A DNA stretch of 64,000 nt from Alphaproteobacteria bacterium LSUCC0719 (GCA_040839025.1 JBFPJN010000001.1:372001-436000), one strand, 5' to 3'. Shown: positions 45,727-55,766, counted from the stretch's first letter. Program-made: numbers and translations. Notes: a model not told the origin generated them from the letters alone.

Positions 45727-46137
45727 ATGATTGGTCGTATCAACCATATCGCGATTGCGGTGCCGGATGTCGAGGCTGCGGCACGGCAATGGCAGTCCAC
45801 TCTTGGTGCCGTCTGCAGCGCGCCATTGCCACTCCCGGAGCATGGCGTGCGGGTTGTGTTCGTTGAGCAGCCGAATGCAAAGGTCGAATTGATGGAGCCA
45901 CTTGGCGACGCCTCGCCGATCGCTGGATTTCTGGACCGCAACCCGGATGGAGGCATGCACCATATATGTTACGAGGTCGCCGATATCCGCCAGGCTCGCG
46001 ACCGGCTCGTCGCATCCGGGGCCAGGGTTCTTGGGGATGGGGAACCAAAGACGGGCGCGCATGGCACGCCGGTGCTGTTTCTTCACCCAAAGGATTTCTG
46101 TGGCACCCTGATTGAACTTGAAGAGGTTGGTGGGTAA
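45727..46137 (+). CDS. mce: Methylmalonyl-CoA epimerase
   Basis: A 136-residue vicinal-oxygen-chelate protein. INHIAIAVPDVEAAARQW opens the first VOC module and MHHICYEVADIRQARDRL the second. HPKDFCGTLIELEE provides the terminal glutamate ligand. It interconverts the methylmalonyl-CoA epimers in propionyl-CoA breakdown. It follows rnj by 9 bp, and its stop overlaps the next ATG by one base (TAATG). Confidence 0.93.
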   Translation: MIGRINHIAIAVPDVEAAARQWQSTLGAVCSAPLPLPEHGVRVVFVEQPNAKVELMEPLGDASPIAGFLDRNPDGGMHHICYEVADIRQARDRLVASGARVLGDGEPKTGAHGTPVLFLHPKDFCGTLIELEEVGG

Positions 46138-46379
46138 TGGATTTTGTCTCGGCGCTGGTTGTGTTTTTGCTGCTGTGGTGGTGGGTGTTCCTGATGAGCC
46201 TTCCCTTTGGCGTGCGGACCGAGGAGACGCCAGAGGCTGGTCACGCGCCGTCTGCCCCGCAGCGTCCGATGCTGTGGCGCAAGGGTTTTGCCGCCACTGT
46301 CATCGCGGCGATATTGACGATTATTGTGGATTGGGTCATTTCGGCGCAGATCATCACCCTTGGCATCCCGACGGGCTAG
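46137..46379 (+). CDS. DUF1467-family membrane protein
   Basis: An 80-residue protein with two helices (about residues 5-24 and 50-73) around a hydrophilic loop that holds the family motif LPFGVRTEE. The DUF1467 family is found next to mce in many alphaproteobacteria; its function is unknown. It is the last gene of the nuo super-operon; a terminator follows about 50 bp on. Confidence 0.88.
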   Translation: MDFVSALVVFLLLWWWVFLMSLPFGVRTEETPEAGHAPSAPQRPMLWRKGFAATVIAAILTIIVDWVISAQIITLGIPTG

Positions 46380-46430
46380 GGCTGGTCGTCCAAAAATTCT
46401 GGCAGGGTGTCATTATGGGCACAAAAAAAA

Positions 46431-46455
46431 GCAAGGCTGCGGCCTTGCCTTTTCT
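46431..46455 (+). terminator. Intrinsic terminator of the nuo super-operon
   Basis: GCAAGGC (46431-46437) pairs with GCCTTGC (46442-46448) around TGCG, followed by CTTTTCT. Eight A residues precede the stem, so the hairpin could also stop transcription from the other side. It lies 52 bp after the DUF1467 stop. Confidence 0.75.
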
Positions 46456-46541
46456 CAGTGGGCTGAGTTTGCCCCAGCTCCAGTCTCTCCCTAAACCCGG
46501 TAATCACCCCGTGTTATGGTTCAAACGTTACGCACGAATAA

Positions 46542-46570
46542 TTGCCCTGTCGATAAAAAAATTGTATGAA
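46542..46570 (+). promoter_or_regulatory. Candidate promoter for rpiB
   Basis: TTGCCC (46542-46547) and TATGAA (46565-46570) are separated by 17 bp; each matches four of six consensus bases. It lies in the AT-rich stretch downstream of the terminator and about 235 bp before rpiB, so the leader would be long. Confidence 0.3.
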
Positions 46571-46805
46571 TTTTCAAATTTTCAGCTGATTTTTGTAACA
46601 ATCATCTCACCAGACATAAATTCGGCATTCACCGACGGAAAAACACCATTGAATTTGGCCGGTAACATCATATGTACCACCGGTCGGCGCAGGGCTGTCG
46701 ACGGGCAATTGAATGGTTGGCGGGACAGGACATCGGTAGTAATGTCTGCGGCCTTGGATTTTCAGACGGGTGTTCCAGCCCGTCGTGAACGGAGAACGAC
46801 AGCGG

Positions 46806-47264
46806 ATGGTATTCCCCGCCTCGAAAATCTATCTCAGCTCGGACCATGCTGGTGCTGATTTGCGGCGCACCATCGCTGCATATCTCGTCGATCAGGGCAA
46901 GGCTGTCGAAGATCTTGGGCCGGCTTCGAACGAATCCGTTGATTATCCCGATTACGGGGCCAAACTTGCTAAGGCGATGCAGGTCGATCCTGCATCACGA
47001 GGCATTGCTGTATGTGGCAGCGGCATTGGCATTTCCATCGCGGTGAACAGATTTCCCTGGGTCAGGGCGGCGCTTGTCGGTGATGTGACTGCCGCGCGCC
47101 TGTGCCGGGAACATAATGATGCGAATGTTCTGGCCCTTGGCGAACGCCTGACTGGCGTTGCCGTGGCATTGGACTGCGTCGATATTTTCTTGAAGACAGA
47201 ATTTGAAGGGGGGCGTCATGCACGCCGTGTTGACAAGCTGGCCAGTCCCGGCGATACGGCGTAG
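46806..47264 (+). CDS. rpiB: Ribose-5-phosphate isomerase B
   Basis: A 152-residue RpiB/LacAB-family isomerase. [14 protein letters not shown] carries the substrate-binding [29 protein letters not shown] (catalytic cysteine) and [13 protein letters not shown] follow. It interconverts ribose- and ribulose-5-phosphate. ATG 46806 was chosen for the conserved start just before [10 protein letters not shown]; the frame is open from 46770. It precedes glyA by 47 bp, as in many alphaproteobacteria. Confidence 0.94.
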   Translation: MVFPASKIYLSSDHAGADLRRTIAAYLVDQGKAVEDLGPASNESVDYPDYGAKLAKAMQVDPASRGIAVCGSGIGISIAVNRFPWVRAALVGDVTAARLCREHNDANVLALGERLTGVAVALDCVDIFLKTEFEGGRHARRVDKLASPGDTA

Positions 47265-47311
47265 CGCACACCGCAACCTGGCGACAGAGTGGGTCGCCTC
47301 AGGAGAGCATC

Positions 47312-48607
47312 ATGGATGACATCAGAAAATACGCAATCATGGACGGTTTCTTTTCGGCGGGCCTTGCCGATTCGGATCCTGAACTGGCCGGCGCCATCAA
47401 TCATGAGTTGATCCGCCAGCAGGATCAGATCGAAATGATCGCGTCCGAAAACATCGTCAGCAATGCGGTGCTTGAGGCGCAGGGGTCGGTGCTGACAAAC
47501 AAATATGCCGAGGGATATTCCGGCCGACGCTATTATGGCGGATGTGAATTTGTCGATGTTGCCGAAACGCTGGCCATCGAACGTGCCAAGAAGCTGTTTG
47601 ACGCGGCCTTTGTGAATGTGCAGCCGCATTCCGGCGCACAGGCCAATCAGGCCGTATTCCTGTCACTGTTGAAGCCGGGAGACACAATTCTTGGAATGTC
47701 GCTTGCCGCAGGTGGTCACCTGACGCATGGCGCGGCGCCAAACCTGTCCGGAAAATGGTTCAATGCCGAACAATATGGTGTTGATGAAGAAACCGCACAG
47801 GTGGATTTTGATGCGCTGATGGAACAGGCCAAGGCATGCAAGCCGAAGATTCTGCTGGCTGGTGGCTCGGCCTATCCACGGACACTTGATTTTGCAAAAT
47901 TCCGCGAGGTCGCCGACGCTGTCGGGGCCTATCTGATGGTTGATATGGCACATATCTCTGGACTTGTTGCTGCCGGCGTCCACCCGAACCCGGTACCGCA
48001 TGCCCATATCGTGACCTCGACCACGCACAAGACATTGCGGGCGGCGCGGGGCGGGATCATCCTGTCGAATGACGAGGCGCTTGGCAAAAAGATCAATTCG
48101 GCGGTGTTCCCCGGTCTTCAGGGTGGTCCGCTGATGCACGCCATAGCTGGCAAGGCTGCCGGATTTGGCGAGGCGCTGCGTCCGGAATTCCGGACCTATA
48201 TCGAACAGGTCGTGACCAATGCGAAAACGCTGTCGGATGCCTTGATCGAACGTGGTCTTGATATCGTATCCGGTGGCACCGACACGCATCTTGTGCTTGT
48301 CGATCTGCGACCAAAGGGGCTGACAGGCAATATCAGCGAGGTGTCGCTGGAAAATGCCGGTATCACCTGCAACAAGAATGGCGTGCCTTTTGATCCTCAG
48401 CCGCCAATGGTGACCTCAGGCGTGCGGCTTGGATCACCGGCAGGAACAACGCGTGGATTTGGTGCCGCCGAATTCACCCGGATTGGGCATCTGATCGGAG
48501 ATGTTCTTGATGGTCTTGCCGCCAACCCGGATGACAACAGTGCTGTCGAGGGCCGCGTGCGGAATGAAGTCCGGGAACTTTGCCGGGCTTTCCCAATCTA
48601 TCAATAG
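47312..48607 (+). CDS. glyA: Serine hydroxymethyltransferase
   Basis: A 431-residue PLP enzyme making glycine and 5,10-methylene-THF from serine and [46 protein letters not shown] and the PLP-lysine segment [14 protein letters not shown] are diagnostic. An AGGAGAG ribosome-binding site lies before ATG 47312; ATG 47339 would give a more usual N-terminus. nrdR follows by 45 bp. Confidence 0.97.
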   Translation: MDDIRKYAIMDGFFSAGLADSDPELAGAINHELIRQQDQIEMIASENIVSNAVLEAQGSVLTNKYAEGYSGRRYYGGCEFVDVAETLAIERAKKLFDAAFVNVQPHSGAQANQAVFLSLLKPGDTILGMSLAAGGHLTHGAAPNLSGKWFNAEQYGVDEETAQVDFDALMEQAKACKPKILLAGGSAYPRTLDFAKFREVADAVGAYLMVDMAHISGLVAAGVHPNPVPHAHIVTSTTHKTLRAARGGIILSNDEALGKKINSAVFPGLQGGPLMHAIAGKAAGFGEALRPEFRTYIEQVVTNAKTLSDALIERGLDIVSGGTDTHLVLVDLRPKGLTGNISEVSLENAGITCNKNGVPFDPQPPMVTSGVRLGSPAGTTRGFGAAEFTRIGHLIGDVLDGLAANPDDNSAVEGRVRNEVRELCRAFPIYQ

Positions 48608-48652
48608 TGTGTACACTCCCGTCCACAACAATATCTTGCGTGGCGGGGGATC

Positions 48653-49105
48653 ATGCTTTGTCCGTTTTGTGGTAGTGAAGACACCCAGGTAAAGGATTCT
48701 CGGCCCGCCGAGGACGGTGCCGCCATTCGGCGGCGGCGTCTCTGCGGGGTGTGCGAGGCGCGTTTCACGACGTTTGAACGCGTTCAGCTGCGGGAAATCA
48801 ACATCGTCAAGCGAAGCGGGCGCAAATCCGTGTTCGACCGTGACAAGCTTGAGCGGTCCTTCGAAATTGCGCTTCGCAAGCGCGATGTCGACAAGGATCA
48901 GGTGGCGCTGGCGATCAATGATATTGTTCGCAAACTGGAAGGCCATTCCGAGGGTGATGTGCCATCGCATCTGGTTGGCGAACTGGTGATGCAGGCCTTG
49001 GCCAGCCTCGATCAGGTGGCCTATATCCGTTATGCGTCGGTGTATCGGAATTTCGATGAAGCCACCGATTTCGAAGATTTTGTGGAAAAGGAACTTGGTG
49101 ACTGA
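48653..49105 (+). CDS. nrdR: Transcriptional repressor NrdR
   Basis: A 150-residue regulator of ribonucleotide reductase genes. The zinc ribbon [17 protein letters not shown] (C3, C6) and [16 protein letters not shown] is followed by the ATP-cone ([18 protein letters not shown]). It represses nrd operons when dATP is bound. Its stop overlaps the ribD GTG start by 8 bp. The spacer 48608-48652 contains a near-palindrome, TGTGTACACT. Confidence 0.96.
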   Translation: MLCPFCGSEDTQVKDSRPAEDGAAIRRRRLCGVCEARFTTFERVQLREINIVKRSGRKSVFDRDKLERSFEIALRKRDVDKDQVALAINDIVRKLEGHSEGDVPSHLVGELVMQALASLDQVAYIRYASVYRNFDEATDFEDFVEKELGD

Positions 49106-50237
49106 CACGACACCAGGGGCATCGCCGGCTGATGATCGCAGATGGATGCGTGTTGCCATTGCCGAGGCGCGCCGCGCTGAAGGGCGAACGGCACCAAATC
49201 CGCCTGTGGGATGTGCCATCGTGTCGGCCGATGGAACGCTTGTCGCCACAGGACACACCGCATCGGGTGGGCGTCCCCATGCCGAAGTCCGTGCCCTTGG
49301 CATGGCAGGTACCGCCGCGCGCGGTGCCACCGTTTATGTCACGCTAGAACCCTGCGCGCATCATGGCCAGACCGGTCCTTGTGCGCAGGCTCTTGTCGAT
49401 GCCGGTGTGGCCCGTGTTGTCATTGCCCTTCGGGACCCTGATGACCGGGTGAATGGCCGCGGCATCGATCTCCTTGCCGAACAGGGAATCAGCCTGCGAA
49501 TTGGTGTCGAGGCAGAGGCGGCACGCCGTGTTACCGCCGGCTTTCTGTCCCGGACAACACGCGCGTGCCCCTTTGTGACCCTGAAGACCGCGACCTCGCT
49601 TGACGGTATGATTGCGCTGGCTGATGGCGCAAAGCGCTGGATTACCGGGCCGCATATGCGCCGATATGTCCATCTGCAACGAAGCCGGGTTGATGGTTTG
49701 CTGTCTGCTGTTGGCACGGTGCTGGCTGATGATCCCGAATTCACCTGTAGGCTGCCCGGTCTTGCCGGCGACAGCCCGCATCGGTTTATTCTGGATGGAT
49801 CGCTGCGAACTCCTGTCACGGCGCGGTTGTTCAACAGCGTTGGCGATGTTGGCCTGACATTTTTCTGTCACCAGGGTGCCGATGCGGATGCTGTCAGCGC
49901 GATCGAGGCGACTGGTGCCGAGGTTATGCCCGTGATTGCCGGTGATGATGGCAAATTGTCGCTTTCAGCGGTTATGAACGCCATTGCTGAGGCAGGTATC
50001 GGCAGTCTGATGATCGAGGCAGGTGGGAAATTGGCGGCCAGCCTCTTGCGGGATGGTCTGGTCGACCGCATCTTATGGACCAGTAGCCAGCATATCATCG
50101 GCGCTGACGGCATTCCGTCAATCTCGCCACTCGCGGCACAAAACCTGCCGTCGCAAGCGTCTTTCGAAGTGGTTGCCAGAGGAGGTTTTGGTGCAGACCT
50201 CTTCTTAATGCTGGAACGACCGCAAGAGATTGACTAG
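49098..50237 (+). CDS. ribD: Bifunctional riboflavin deaminase/reductase
   Basis: A 379-residue RibD. The N-terminal cytidine-deaminase-like domain has [11 protein letters not shown] and [11 protein letters not shown] (zinc ligands). The C-terminal reductase domain begins [15 protein letters not shown] and includes [19 protein letters not shown]. It deaminates and reduces the pyrimidine intermediate of riboflavin synthesis. GTG 49098, preceded by AAAGGAA, starts inside the nrdR end; an upstream open frame reads nrdR out of phase. Confidence 0.95.
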   Translation: MTDTTPGASPADDRRWMRVAIAEARRAEGRTAPNPPVGCAIVSADGTLVATGHTASGGRPHAEVRALGMAGTAARGATVYVTLEPCAHHGQTGPCAQALVDAGVARVVIALRDPDDRVNGRGIDLLAEQGISLRIGVEAEAARRVTAGFLSRTTRACPFVTLKTATSLDGMIALADGAKRWITGPHMRRYVHLQRSRVDGLLSAVGTVLADDPEFTCRLPGLAGDSPHRFILDGSLRTPVTARLFNSVGDVGLTFFCHQGADADAVSAIEATGAEVMPVIAGDDGKLSLSAVMNAIAEAGIGSLMIEAGGKLAASLLRDGLVDRILWTSSQHIIGADGIPSISPLAAQNLPSQASFEVVARGGFGADLFLMLERPQEID

Positions 50238-50272
50238 AAAGGCGTGACACGGTCACGGGACAGCTTCCTATC

Positions 50273-50872
50273 ATGTTTACAGGTATCGTCACGGCGATGG
50301 GGACCATTGTGTCCATTGCCGACAAGGGAGACAGAATTTTGCGCGTTGGCGTCGACTGGGATTGTTCTGCCCTGGCAATCGGCGCGTCGGTAGCGCATTC
50401 CGGTATCTGCCTGACCGTGCTTTCGACAACAGACCATGAATATGAGGTCGCGGCCTCGGCCGAAACCATGCGGGTCACAACCCTGGGTGACTGGCAGCAG
50501 GGACAGCAGGTCAACCTTGAGCGGGCGCTGCGGGTTGGTGATGAACTCGGCGGCCATATCGTGTCAGGACATGTTGACGGTCTGGCCACGGTCCTGTCGA
50601 TCGAACCTGTTGGCGACAGCCACTGCGTGTGGCTTCGCGCGCCTGACCATCTGGCCCGGTTTGTTGCGGCAAAGGGGTCGGTGGCGCTTGACGGCGTGTC
50701 GCTGACGGTGAATGAGGTCAGGGGGTGTGATTTCAGCATCAATGTGATTGACCACACCTGGGCTGTGACAACACTTGGCGCGCTTCAGAAAGGCCAGTCA
50801 CTCAATATGGAAATCGATATGCTGGCGCGTTATGTGGCCAGGCTTGCCGAAAGTGAAACCAATGAAAAATAA
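50273..50872 (+). CDS. ribE: Riboflavin synthase, alpha chain
   Basis: A 199-residue enzyme with two lumazine-binding barrels. The N-terminus MFTGIVTAMGTIV, the first-half GICLTVLS and the second-half GGHIVSGHVDGLA and GVSLTVNEV are conserved. It converts two 6,7-dimethyl-8-ribityllumazine molecules to riboflavin and the pyrimidine. It is 35 bp downstream of ribD, and its end overlaps the ribB start by 11 bp. Confidence 0.95.
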   Translation: MFTGIVTAMGTIVSIADKGDRILRVGVDWDCSALAIGASVAHSGICLTVLSTTDHEYEVAASAETMRVTTLGDWQQGQQVNLERALRVGDELGGHIVSGHVDGLATVLSIEPVGDSHCVWLRAPDHLARFVAAKGSVALDGVSLTVNEVRGCDFSINVIDHTWAVTTLGALQKGQSLNMEIDMLARYVARLAESETNEK

Positions 50873-52007
50873 CAACCGCGATGGCGCGGCTGCCCTGTCT
50901 CCGATCGAAGATGTTATCGCCGATGCCCGCGCTGGCAAACTGTTCATCCTTGTTGATGATGAGGATCGGGAAAATGAGGGCGATCTGTGCGTGGTTGGTG
51001 AATGGGCCGACGCTGCCGCCATCAATTTCATGGCCAAGCATGGGCGCGGCCTGATCTGTCTTGCTCTGACCAGGGCGCGCACGGAATCACTTGGCCTGTC
51101 ATTGATGGAACGCCGGAATGAAAGCCGTCACCAGACAGCCTTTACCGTGTCCATCGAGGCCCGTGAAGGTGTCACTACAGGCATTTCCGCCGGGGACCGG
51201 GCCCACACCATCCGCACCGCAATCAACCCGCAATGTACCGGCGAGGACATCACCACACCGGGCCATATTTTCCCGCTGGTGGCACGGGACGGCGGAACGC
51301 TGGTTCGTGCCGGCCATACAGAGGCGGTGATCGACATAGCCCGCGCGGCCGGCCATGCCGACCCTTCCGGGGTGATCTGCGAAATCATGAAGGATGACGG
51401 CGAGATGGCGCGTCTTCCCGACCTTGTGGATTTTGCGCGGGAACATGAGTTGAAAATCGGCTCGATAGCCGACCTGATCGCCTATCGCCGTGCCAGTGAA
51501 ACACTGGTCCAGAGAACCGTGGAAACGGTAATGAATGGCCGTATCGGCGGCGAGTGGCGGCTGATGGTGTTTGAGAATACCGTTTCCGGTGTCGAACATG
51601 TTGCCATGATCAAGGGGGACATTTCCACCCGTGATCCGGTGCTGGTCAGGATGCACCGTCTGGAATTGATGGCGGATGTGCTTGGCGAGATTTCCGACCG
51701 GCGTAGCGGTAATGAGCTTGAAAGCGCGATGCAGGCTGTCGCGGACGAGGGACGGGGAATTGTCGTTTTGTTGCGGGAATCGTCCAAGACAAGTCTGTCG
51801 GAGACGATCGGTGCCAAGATGAGTGGCACCCCGGCACATGATCCGGCGCAAGGGCTTCGCGAATATGGTGTTGGGGCGCAGATCCTGCATGAGCTTGGCG
51901 TTCGGCAGATGATCCTGCTGTCAAACCGACCGGCCAATGTGATCAGCCTGGATGGTTATGATCTTGAGATTGTTGACTGGCGCCGGCTTAATGGCGGCAA
52001 GGCCTGA
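50862..52007 (+). CDS. ribB: DHBP synthase fused to a degenerate GTP cyclohydrolase II-like domain (RibBX-type)
   Basis: A 381-residue fusion. Residues 1-210 form 3,4-dihydroxy-2-butanone-4-phosphate synthase, with [11 protein letters not shown] metal motif, [12 protein letters not shown] and PGHIFPLVA intact. Residues 215-381 have the GTP cyclohydrolase II fold, but the three zinc cysteines are replaced (by about E268, D279 and R281), and the domain has no cysteine at all. It therefore should not hydrolyse GTP. Alphaproteobacterial RibBX proteins with this loss are known; the X domain is thought to assist the upper half of flavin synthesis. The start is at ATG 50862, inside ribE. Confidence 0.92.
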   Translation: MKNNNRDGAAALSPIEDVIADARAGKLFILVDDEDRENEGDLCVVGEWADAAAINFMAKHGRGLICLALTRARTESLGLSLMERRNESRHQTAFTVSIEAREGVTTGISAGDRAHTIRTAINPQCTGEDITTPGHIFPLVARDGGTLVRAGHTEAVIDIARAAGHADPSGVICEIMKDDGEMARLPDLVDFAREHELKIGSIADLIAYRRASETLVQRTVETVMNGRIGGEWRLMVFENTVSGVEHVAMIKGDISTRDPVLVRMHRLELMADVLGEISDRRSGNELESAMQAVADEGRGIVVLLRESSKTSLSETIGAKMSGTPAHDPAQGLREYGVGAQILHELGVRQMILLSNRPANVISLDGYDLEIVDWRRLNGGKA

Positions 52008-52018
52008 CGAGGAATAAA

Positions 52019-52456
52019 ATGAGCGGACATTTTCTGATTGTCGAGGCGCGCTTCTATGAAGCGCTTGCCGATGCCCAGGTGGAAGGGGCCACACGTGCGC
52101 TTGATGCCGCCGGTGCCACATATGAACGCGTCGGTGTTCCCGGTGCGCTGGAAATTCCGGCGGCGATTGCCTTTGCCCATGCGGGATCAAGGCATTTTGA
52201 CGGCTATATCGCCCTTGGTTGTGTGATACGCGGCGAAACCACACATTACGACACTGTCTGCGCGGAGTCAGCGCGCGCGCTGATGGATCTGTCGATTGCC
52301 GACAATCTGGCCATTGGCAATGGTATTCTGACCGTTGAGAATGAAGATCAGGCATGGGATCGTGCAGATCATCGCCGCAAAGACAAGGGTGGGGGTGCTG
52401 CCGAGGCGGCGCTTGCCATGGTGCGTCTCAGAGCTGAGCTTGGCGCCAATGGCTGA
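52019..52456 (+). CDS. ribH: 6,7-dimethyl-8-ribityllumazine synthase
   Basis: A 145-residue lumazine synthase. [34 protein letters not shown] and the C-terminal [15 protein letters not shown] are diagnostic. The catalytic histidine is in the THYDTVC segment. It condenses the RibB and RibD products. The end overlaps nusB by 8 bp. Confidence 0.95.
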   Translation: MSGHFLIVEARFYEALADAQVEGATRALDAAGATYERVGVPGALEIPAAIAFAHAGSRHFDGYIALGCVIRGETTHYDTVCAESARALMDLSIADNLAIGNGILTVENEDQAWDRADHRRKDKGGGAAEAALAMVRLRAELGANG

Positions 52457-52940
52457 GGCTGGCAAGGAGTTGAAGCCGGTTCCGGTCCGCCGCCGGTCTG
52501 CGGCACGTCTTGCGGCTGTCCAGCTGTCCTATCAGGGGCAGATGTCGGGCCAGTCTGTTGCAGAATTTCTGCCAGCCTTTCTGACGCATTACAGCGAAGA
52601 CATCCGCAAGTCATTCCGGGTCAAGGATATCGACAATGCGCATCTGAACGCGCTTGCGACCTCAATCGAGTCGCGACGCGAGGAGCTTGACAGCGCCCTT
52701 GGCGATTGTCTTGCCGACGGGTGGGTGATGGAACGTCTGACGGTCCTTGACCGGGCTGTTCTGTGGGCAGGGGCATGCGAATTGATGACAATGCCGCATC
52801 TGCCGGCCCGGGCGGTGGTCAGCGAATATGCCGCTATTGCCGATGTATGCGGCTGCGATGTCGGTTTCATCAATGCTGTGCTGGACAGGGTTGCTCACAA
52901 GGCGCGCGTGGTCGAGATGGGCGGGCAGGGCGACGCCTAG
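52449..52940 (+). CDS. nusB: Transcription antitermination factor NusB
   Basis: A 163-residue helical protein. [16 protein letters not shown] at the N-terminus and [15 protein letters not shown] and [27 protein letters not shown] near the end (LSxxF-like region replaced) are typical. It binds boxA RNA with NusE for rRNA antitermination. It is the last gene of the rib cluster, the usual ribH-nusB pair in alphaproteobacteria. Confidence 0.92.
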   Translation: MAEAGKELKPVPVRRRSAARLAAVQLSYQGQMSGQSVAEFLPAFLTHYSEDIRKSFRVKDIDNAHLNALATSIESRREELDSALGDCLADGWVMERLTVLDRAVLWAGACELMTMPHLPARAVVSEYAAIADVCGCDVGFINAVLDRVAHKARVVEMGGQGDA

Positions 52941-52952
52941 CGGCAGACAGGG

Positions 52953-53417
52953 TCAGCGTGGCTTCTTACGCAATGTCGAGAAAATCTGTTCCGTGACACC
53001 GAAATTATCCCCTGGTGTTGGCGACTTTTCGTCAAGATAGGCGATGGTATTGCCACTGCGTTCATCGCGAAGTTCGATTTCACTGACGAAATCCGACTCA
53101 TCCAGTGTGATGACAATCAATGTTCGTGTTGCGATGCGTTTGCGACCACCTGGCGGTTCAATCATGACCTCGCTCAGATAATAGATTTTACCCGAATCAA
53201 ACGCGCCTTCGAAACTTGGCCTACCGAGAATGCCGCGCAGGTCGGCATAGGTTGTTGTGCCGGGAATGATCTGGTCGAGTTCGGTGCTGTCAACGCTGTG
53301 GCCATGCGGCGCGATACGGGCTTCGCATCCGGCGATCATTGCGCCTGCAAGAAGGATGACAAACATCCCGCGCAGCTGCTTTGCGCCCGGAAATGCGTCA
53401 AACAAGCCTCTGGTCAT
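52953..53417 (-). CDS. bamE: Outer-membrane assembly lipoprotein BamE
   Basis: A 154-residue lipoprotein. The signal sequence ends in MIAGC, the lipobox. The mature domain has IIPGTTTYADLRGILGRPS, with the loop conserved in the SmpA/OmlA (BamE) family, then YYLSEVMIEPPG and a long C-terminal strand region. It is a part of the BAM beta-barrel assembly machine. Start 53417 was chosen, as the longer frame has no signal-like sequence. It is convergent with nusB and divergent from the CBP3-like gene. Confidence 0.88.
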   Translation of the reverse strand: MTRGLFDAFPGAKQLRGMFVILLAGAMIAGCEARIAPHGHSVDSTELDQIIPGTTTYADLRGILGRPSFEGAFDSGKIYYLSEVMIEPPGGRKRIATRTLIVITLDESDFVSEIELRDERSGNTIAYLDEKSPTPGDNFGVTEQIFSTLRKKPR

Positions 53418-53500
53418 GCTGATGGTCCTGCTATATTTATCCTTAGCGCCGTCAGCGCCCGTCTGGCGTCGCAGCGTTACCTTAATAGGATGGTTCGGCG

Positions 53501-54037
53501 ATGGAAAGCCAAGAAAAAGGATGGCTTGGAAATATGCTCGACTGGGGGCGCCAACGTCAGCTTGGCACGCCTGAAATTCTCTATGGCAACGCTGTGGAGC
53601 TTGCCAGAGACCCGGCATTTTTTCGAGATCATGGTGTGGCCGACACGGTTGATGGCCGGTTTGACGCGCTGGCGCTGGTGGTGGCGCTTGTCATGCGCCG
53701 GCTGAAGGGGTGCGGCGACGCTGGGGCTGAACTCAGCCAGCAGCTGTTCGACTCGATGTTTTCCGACATGGATCTGTCGCTTCGCGAGATGGGTGCCGGT
53801 GATATTGGTGTCAGCAAGCGTGTAAGGGTTATGGCAGAGGCCTTCATGGGACGGCTCGATGCCTATGCAACGGCGCTTGATAACAATGATCGCGAGGCGC
53901 TTGCCGCGGCCATCGGCAGGAACCTGCTTCGGGATTCTGGATCTGCCAGCGACCCGCTTGTCGATCATGTTCTGGCGCTTGATGCCAGATTGTCGGCGCT
54001 GAAAGACGATGTTCTGCTGGCGGGCAATCTGGGCTAG
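53501..54037 (+). CDS. Ubiquinol-cytochrome c chaperone family protein (CBP3-like)
   Basis: A 178-residue helical protein. YGNAVELARDPAFFRDHGVADTVDGRFDALALVVALV and LFDSMFSDMDLSLREMGAGD are typical of the CBP3/UQCC1 family, which assists cytochrome bc1 assembly in mitochondria. The alphaproteobacterial role is inferred. bamE-CBP3-DUF177-plsX is a common order in the class. Confidence 0.85.
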   Translation: MESQEKGWLGNMLDWGRQRQLGTPEILYGNAVELARDPAFFRDHGVADTVDGRFDALALVVALVMRRLKGCGDAGAELSQQLFDSMFSDMDLSLREMGAGDIGVSKRVRVMAEAFMGRLDAYATALDNNDREALAAAIGRNLLRDSGSASDPLVDHVLALDARLSALKDDVLLAGNLG

Positions 54038-54133
54038 GTTCCCAGTGGTCAGCCTGATGATGAACCTGACACCCTGATTGGCGTGGCTTTTGTCACAGAC
54101 ACCGTTATAGTGCATCGCGAATGAAGGACGGAT

Positions 54134-54676
54134 GTGGCGATTGCCCAATCGGACATCCGGTTATGGCCGATGAAGACATTTTCTCTTGAAACCTCGTTGG
54201 ATGTTGAAACCCTGCCGGTCAAGGGGCCGTTTCGCGGCTCGCTGGTCGTGACAGAGGCGCAGCTGGCCGAACTTGCCGAGCGCTTCGGGTTTCTCGAATT
54301 CACCCGGCTGGACGTGTCGGTGGAAATCGCCAGGGTGGGACCGGATGCCTGGGACGTTACAGGCAGCGCCACGGCGGAGCTTGTTCAGCCCTGCATTGTT
54401 ACCGGTGATCCGGTTCCAGAAACTGTGGATTTCGACATTGAAGAACGGTATGTTCGGGCATCTCAGGAAGATGACGAGATCGTTGTCGGGCTTGAGGACT
54501 CCGAACCACTGGTCGATGGGTGTATAGAACTAGGCGAAATGGTTGCGCAGACCCTTGCGCTGTCGGTCGATGCGTGGCCGCGTACCGTTGATGCCCCGGA
54601 CGAGTTCAAGGCTGGCGATGTTGAGAACACTCATCCCTTTGCCAGCCTGGGCAGTCTGAAAATATCCGGGGAATGA
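54134..54676 (+). CDS. DUF177/YceD-family protein
   Basis: A 180-residue protein of the YceD (DUF177) family. The central ATAELVQPCIVTGDPVPETVDFDIEERY is the family core. In plants and bacteria it has been linked to 23S rRNA accumulation. GTG 54134 is the called start; ATG 54170 (MKTFSLE) may be nearer the domain. It lies 40 bp before plsX. Confidence 0.85.
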   Translation: MAIAQSDIRLWPMKTFSLETSLDVETLPVKGPFRGSLVVTEAQLAELAERFGFLEFTRLDVSVEIARVGPDAWDVTGSATAELVQPCIVTGDPVPETVDFDIEERYVRASQEDDEIVVGLEDSEPLVDGCIELGEMVAQTLALSVDAWPRTVDAPDEFKAGDVENTHPFASLGSLKISGE

Positions 54677-54716
54677 TGCTCTTGGGCCGTTGGTCAGGAT
54701 TGGAAGGTTTGCGTTT

Positions 54717-55766
54717 GTGAGTGCCGACACCGAAATCGTAAGACTGGCGCTTGACGCCATGGGGGGAGACAACGCGCCAGAATGCGTTGTCAGGGGAGCG
54801 GATGTTGCCTGTGGCCAGCATCCGCATCTCGCCATCACATTTTATGGGGATGAGGCGCAGATCAGGCCCTTGCTTGCCAAGGCGCGTTACCTGTCGGATG
54901 TGCGCGTCGTGCATACCAACGAGGAGGTGTCACCTGACGACACGGCGTCACAGGCGGTTCGGCGCGGCAAGACAACCTCTATGTGGATGGCCATTGCCAG
55001 CGTTGCCGATGGCGAGGCCGACGCGGTTGTGTCGGCTGGCAATACCGGTGCCCTGATGGCTATGGCAAAGCTTCAGCTCAGAACGATGACCGGTGTCACA
55101 CGACCGGCGATTGCGGCATTTTTCCCGACTGTTGGCGAACTGATGTGCATGCTCGACCTTGGTGCGAATATCGAATGTGACGCGGAAAACCTCGTCCAGT
55201 TTGCGATCCTTGGTCAGGCTTTTCATCGCAGTCTGACCGGTAAAGAGGAACCGCGTCTTGGTCTGCTCAATGTTGGCGAGGAACAGCAGAAGGGACATGA
55301 ATATCTTCGTGTTGCCTCGCGCCAGCTGGCGGATCCTGCACTCGGCATCAACTATCAGGGGTTTGTCGAGGGATCAGACCTGACCAATGGCAAGCTTGAC
55401 GTTGTTGTGACCGATGGATTCTCAGGCAATGTCGCGCTGAAGACGGCCGAGGGGATCTCGTCAATGTTCACCAAGCTTCTGCGACGAAGCTTTGCCAGCA
55501 CGATGCTGTCGCGTCTTGGGTATTTTCTGGCCCGAAGGGCGCTTTCGGATATGCGTCGCCATATCGACCCCAGAAGCTATAATGGAGCGGTATTCCTGGG
55601 GTTGAATGGCATCGCCGTGAAATCGCACGGTGGCACCGACAAGATTGGCTTTGCCAATGCTATCAATGTTGCCGCCGAGCTTGTTGATCATGGATTTCTT
55701 CCCGATGTGAGTGAGGCCATTGCGCGGGCCAACACCATTCTGGAGCAGAAAAAAGACAATGGCTGA
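54717..55766 (+). CDS. plsX: Phosphate acyltransferase PlsX
   Basis: A 349-residue enzyme that makes acyl-phosphate from acyl-ACP for phospholipid synthesis. RLALDAMGGDNAP, VVSAGNTGALMAMA, LDLGANIECDAENLVQFA and VVTDGFSGNVALKTAEG are conserved. GTG 54717, with GGAAGG 9 bp upstream, was chosen; the frame opens at 54690. Its end overlaps fabH by 8 bp. Confidence 0.95.
   Translation: MSADTEIVRLALDAMGGDNAPECVVRGADVACGQHPHLAITFYGDEAQIRPLLAKARYLSDVRVVHTNEEVSPDDTASQAVRRGKTTSMWMAIASVADGEADAVVSAGNTGALMAMAKLQLRTMTGVTRPAIAAFFPTVGELMCMLDLGANIECDAENLVQFAILGQAFHRSLTGKEEPRLGLLNVGEEQQKGHEYLRVASRQLADPALGINYQGFVEGSDLTNGKLDVVVTDGFSGNVALKTAEGISSMFTKLLRRSFASTMLSRLGYFLARRALSDMRRHIDPRSYNGAVFLGLNGIAVKSHGGTDKIGFANAINVAAELVDHGFLPDVSEAIARANTILEQKKDNG

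Larger units (their letters stand above)
46380..46805. other. Intergenic region between DUF1467 and rpiB
   Basis: This 426-bp space holds a terminator (46431), a second short hairpin (CTCAG 46454-46458 with CTGAG 46463-46467), an AT-rich stretch at about 46550-46625, and a candidate promoter for rpiB. One long frame runs through it (see the rejected list), but no convincing gene is present. Confidence 0.6.

Noticed and set aside
46112-46858. 248-residue plus-strand frame spanning mce end, DUF1467, the intergenic region and the rpiB start
   Set aside because: It passes through the terminator hairpin and overlaps two well-supported genes in another frame; no family resemblance or consistent codon use.
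48608-48652. NrdR boxes ahead of nrdR
   Set aside because: GTGTACAC and CAATATCTTG are only loosely like the NrdR box and the spacing of a proper pair is lacking.
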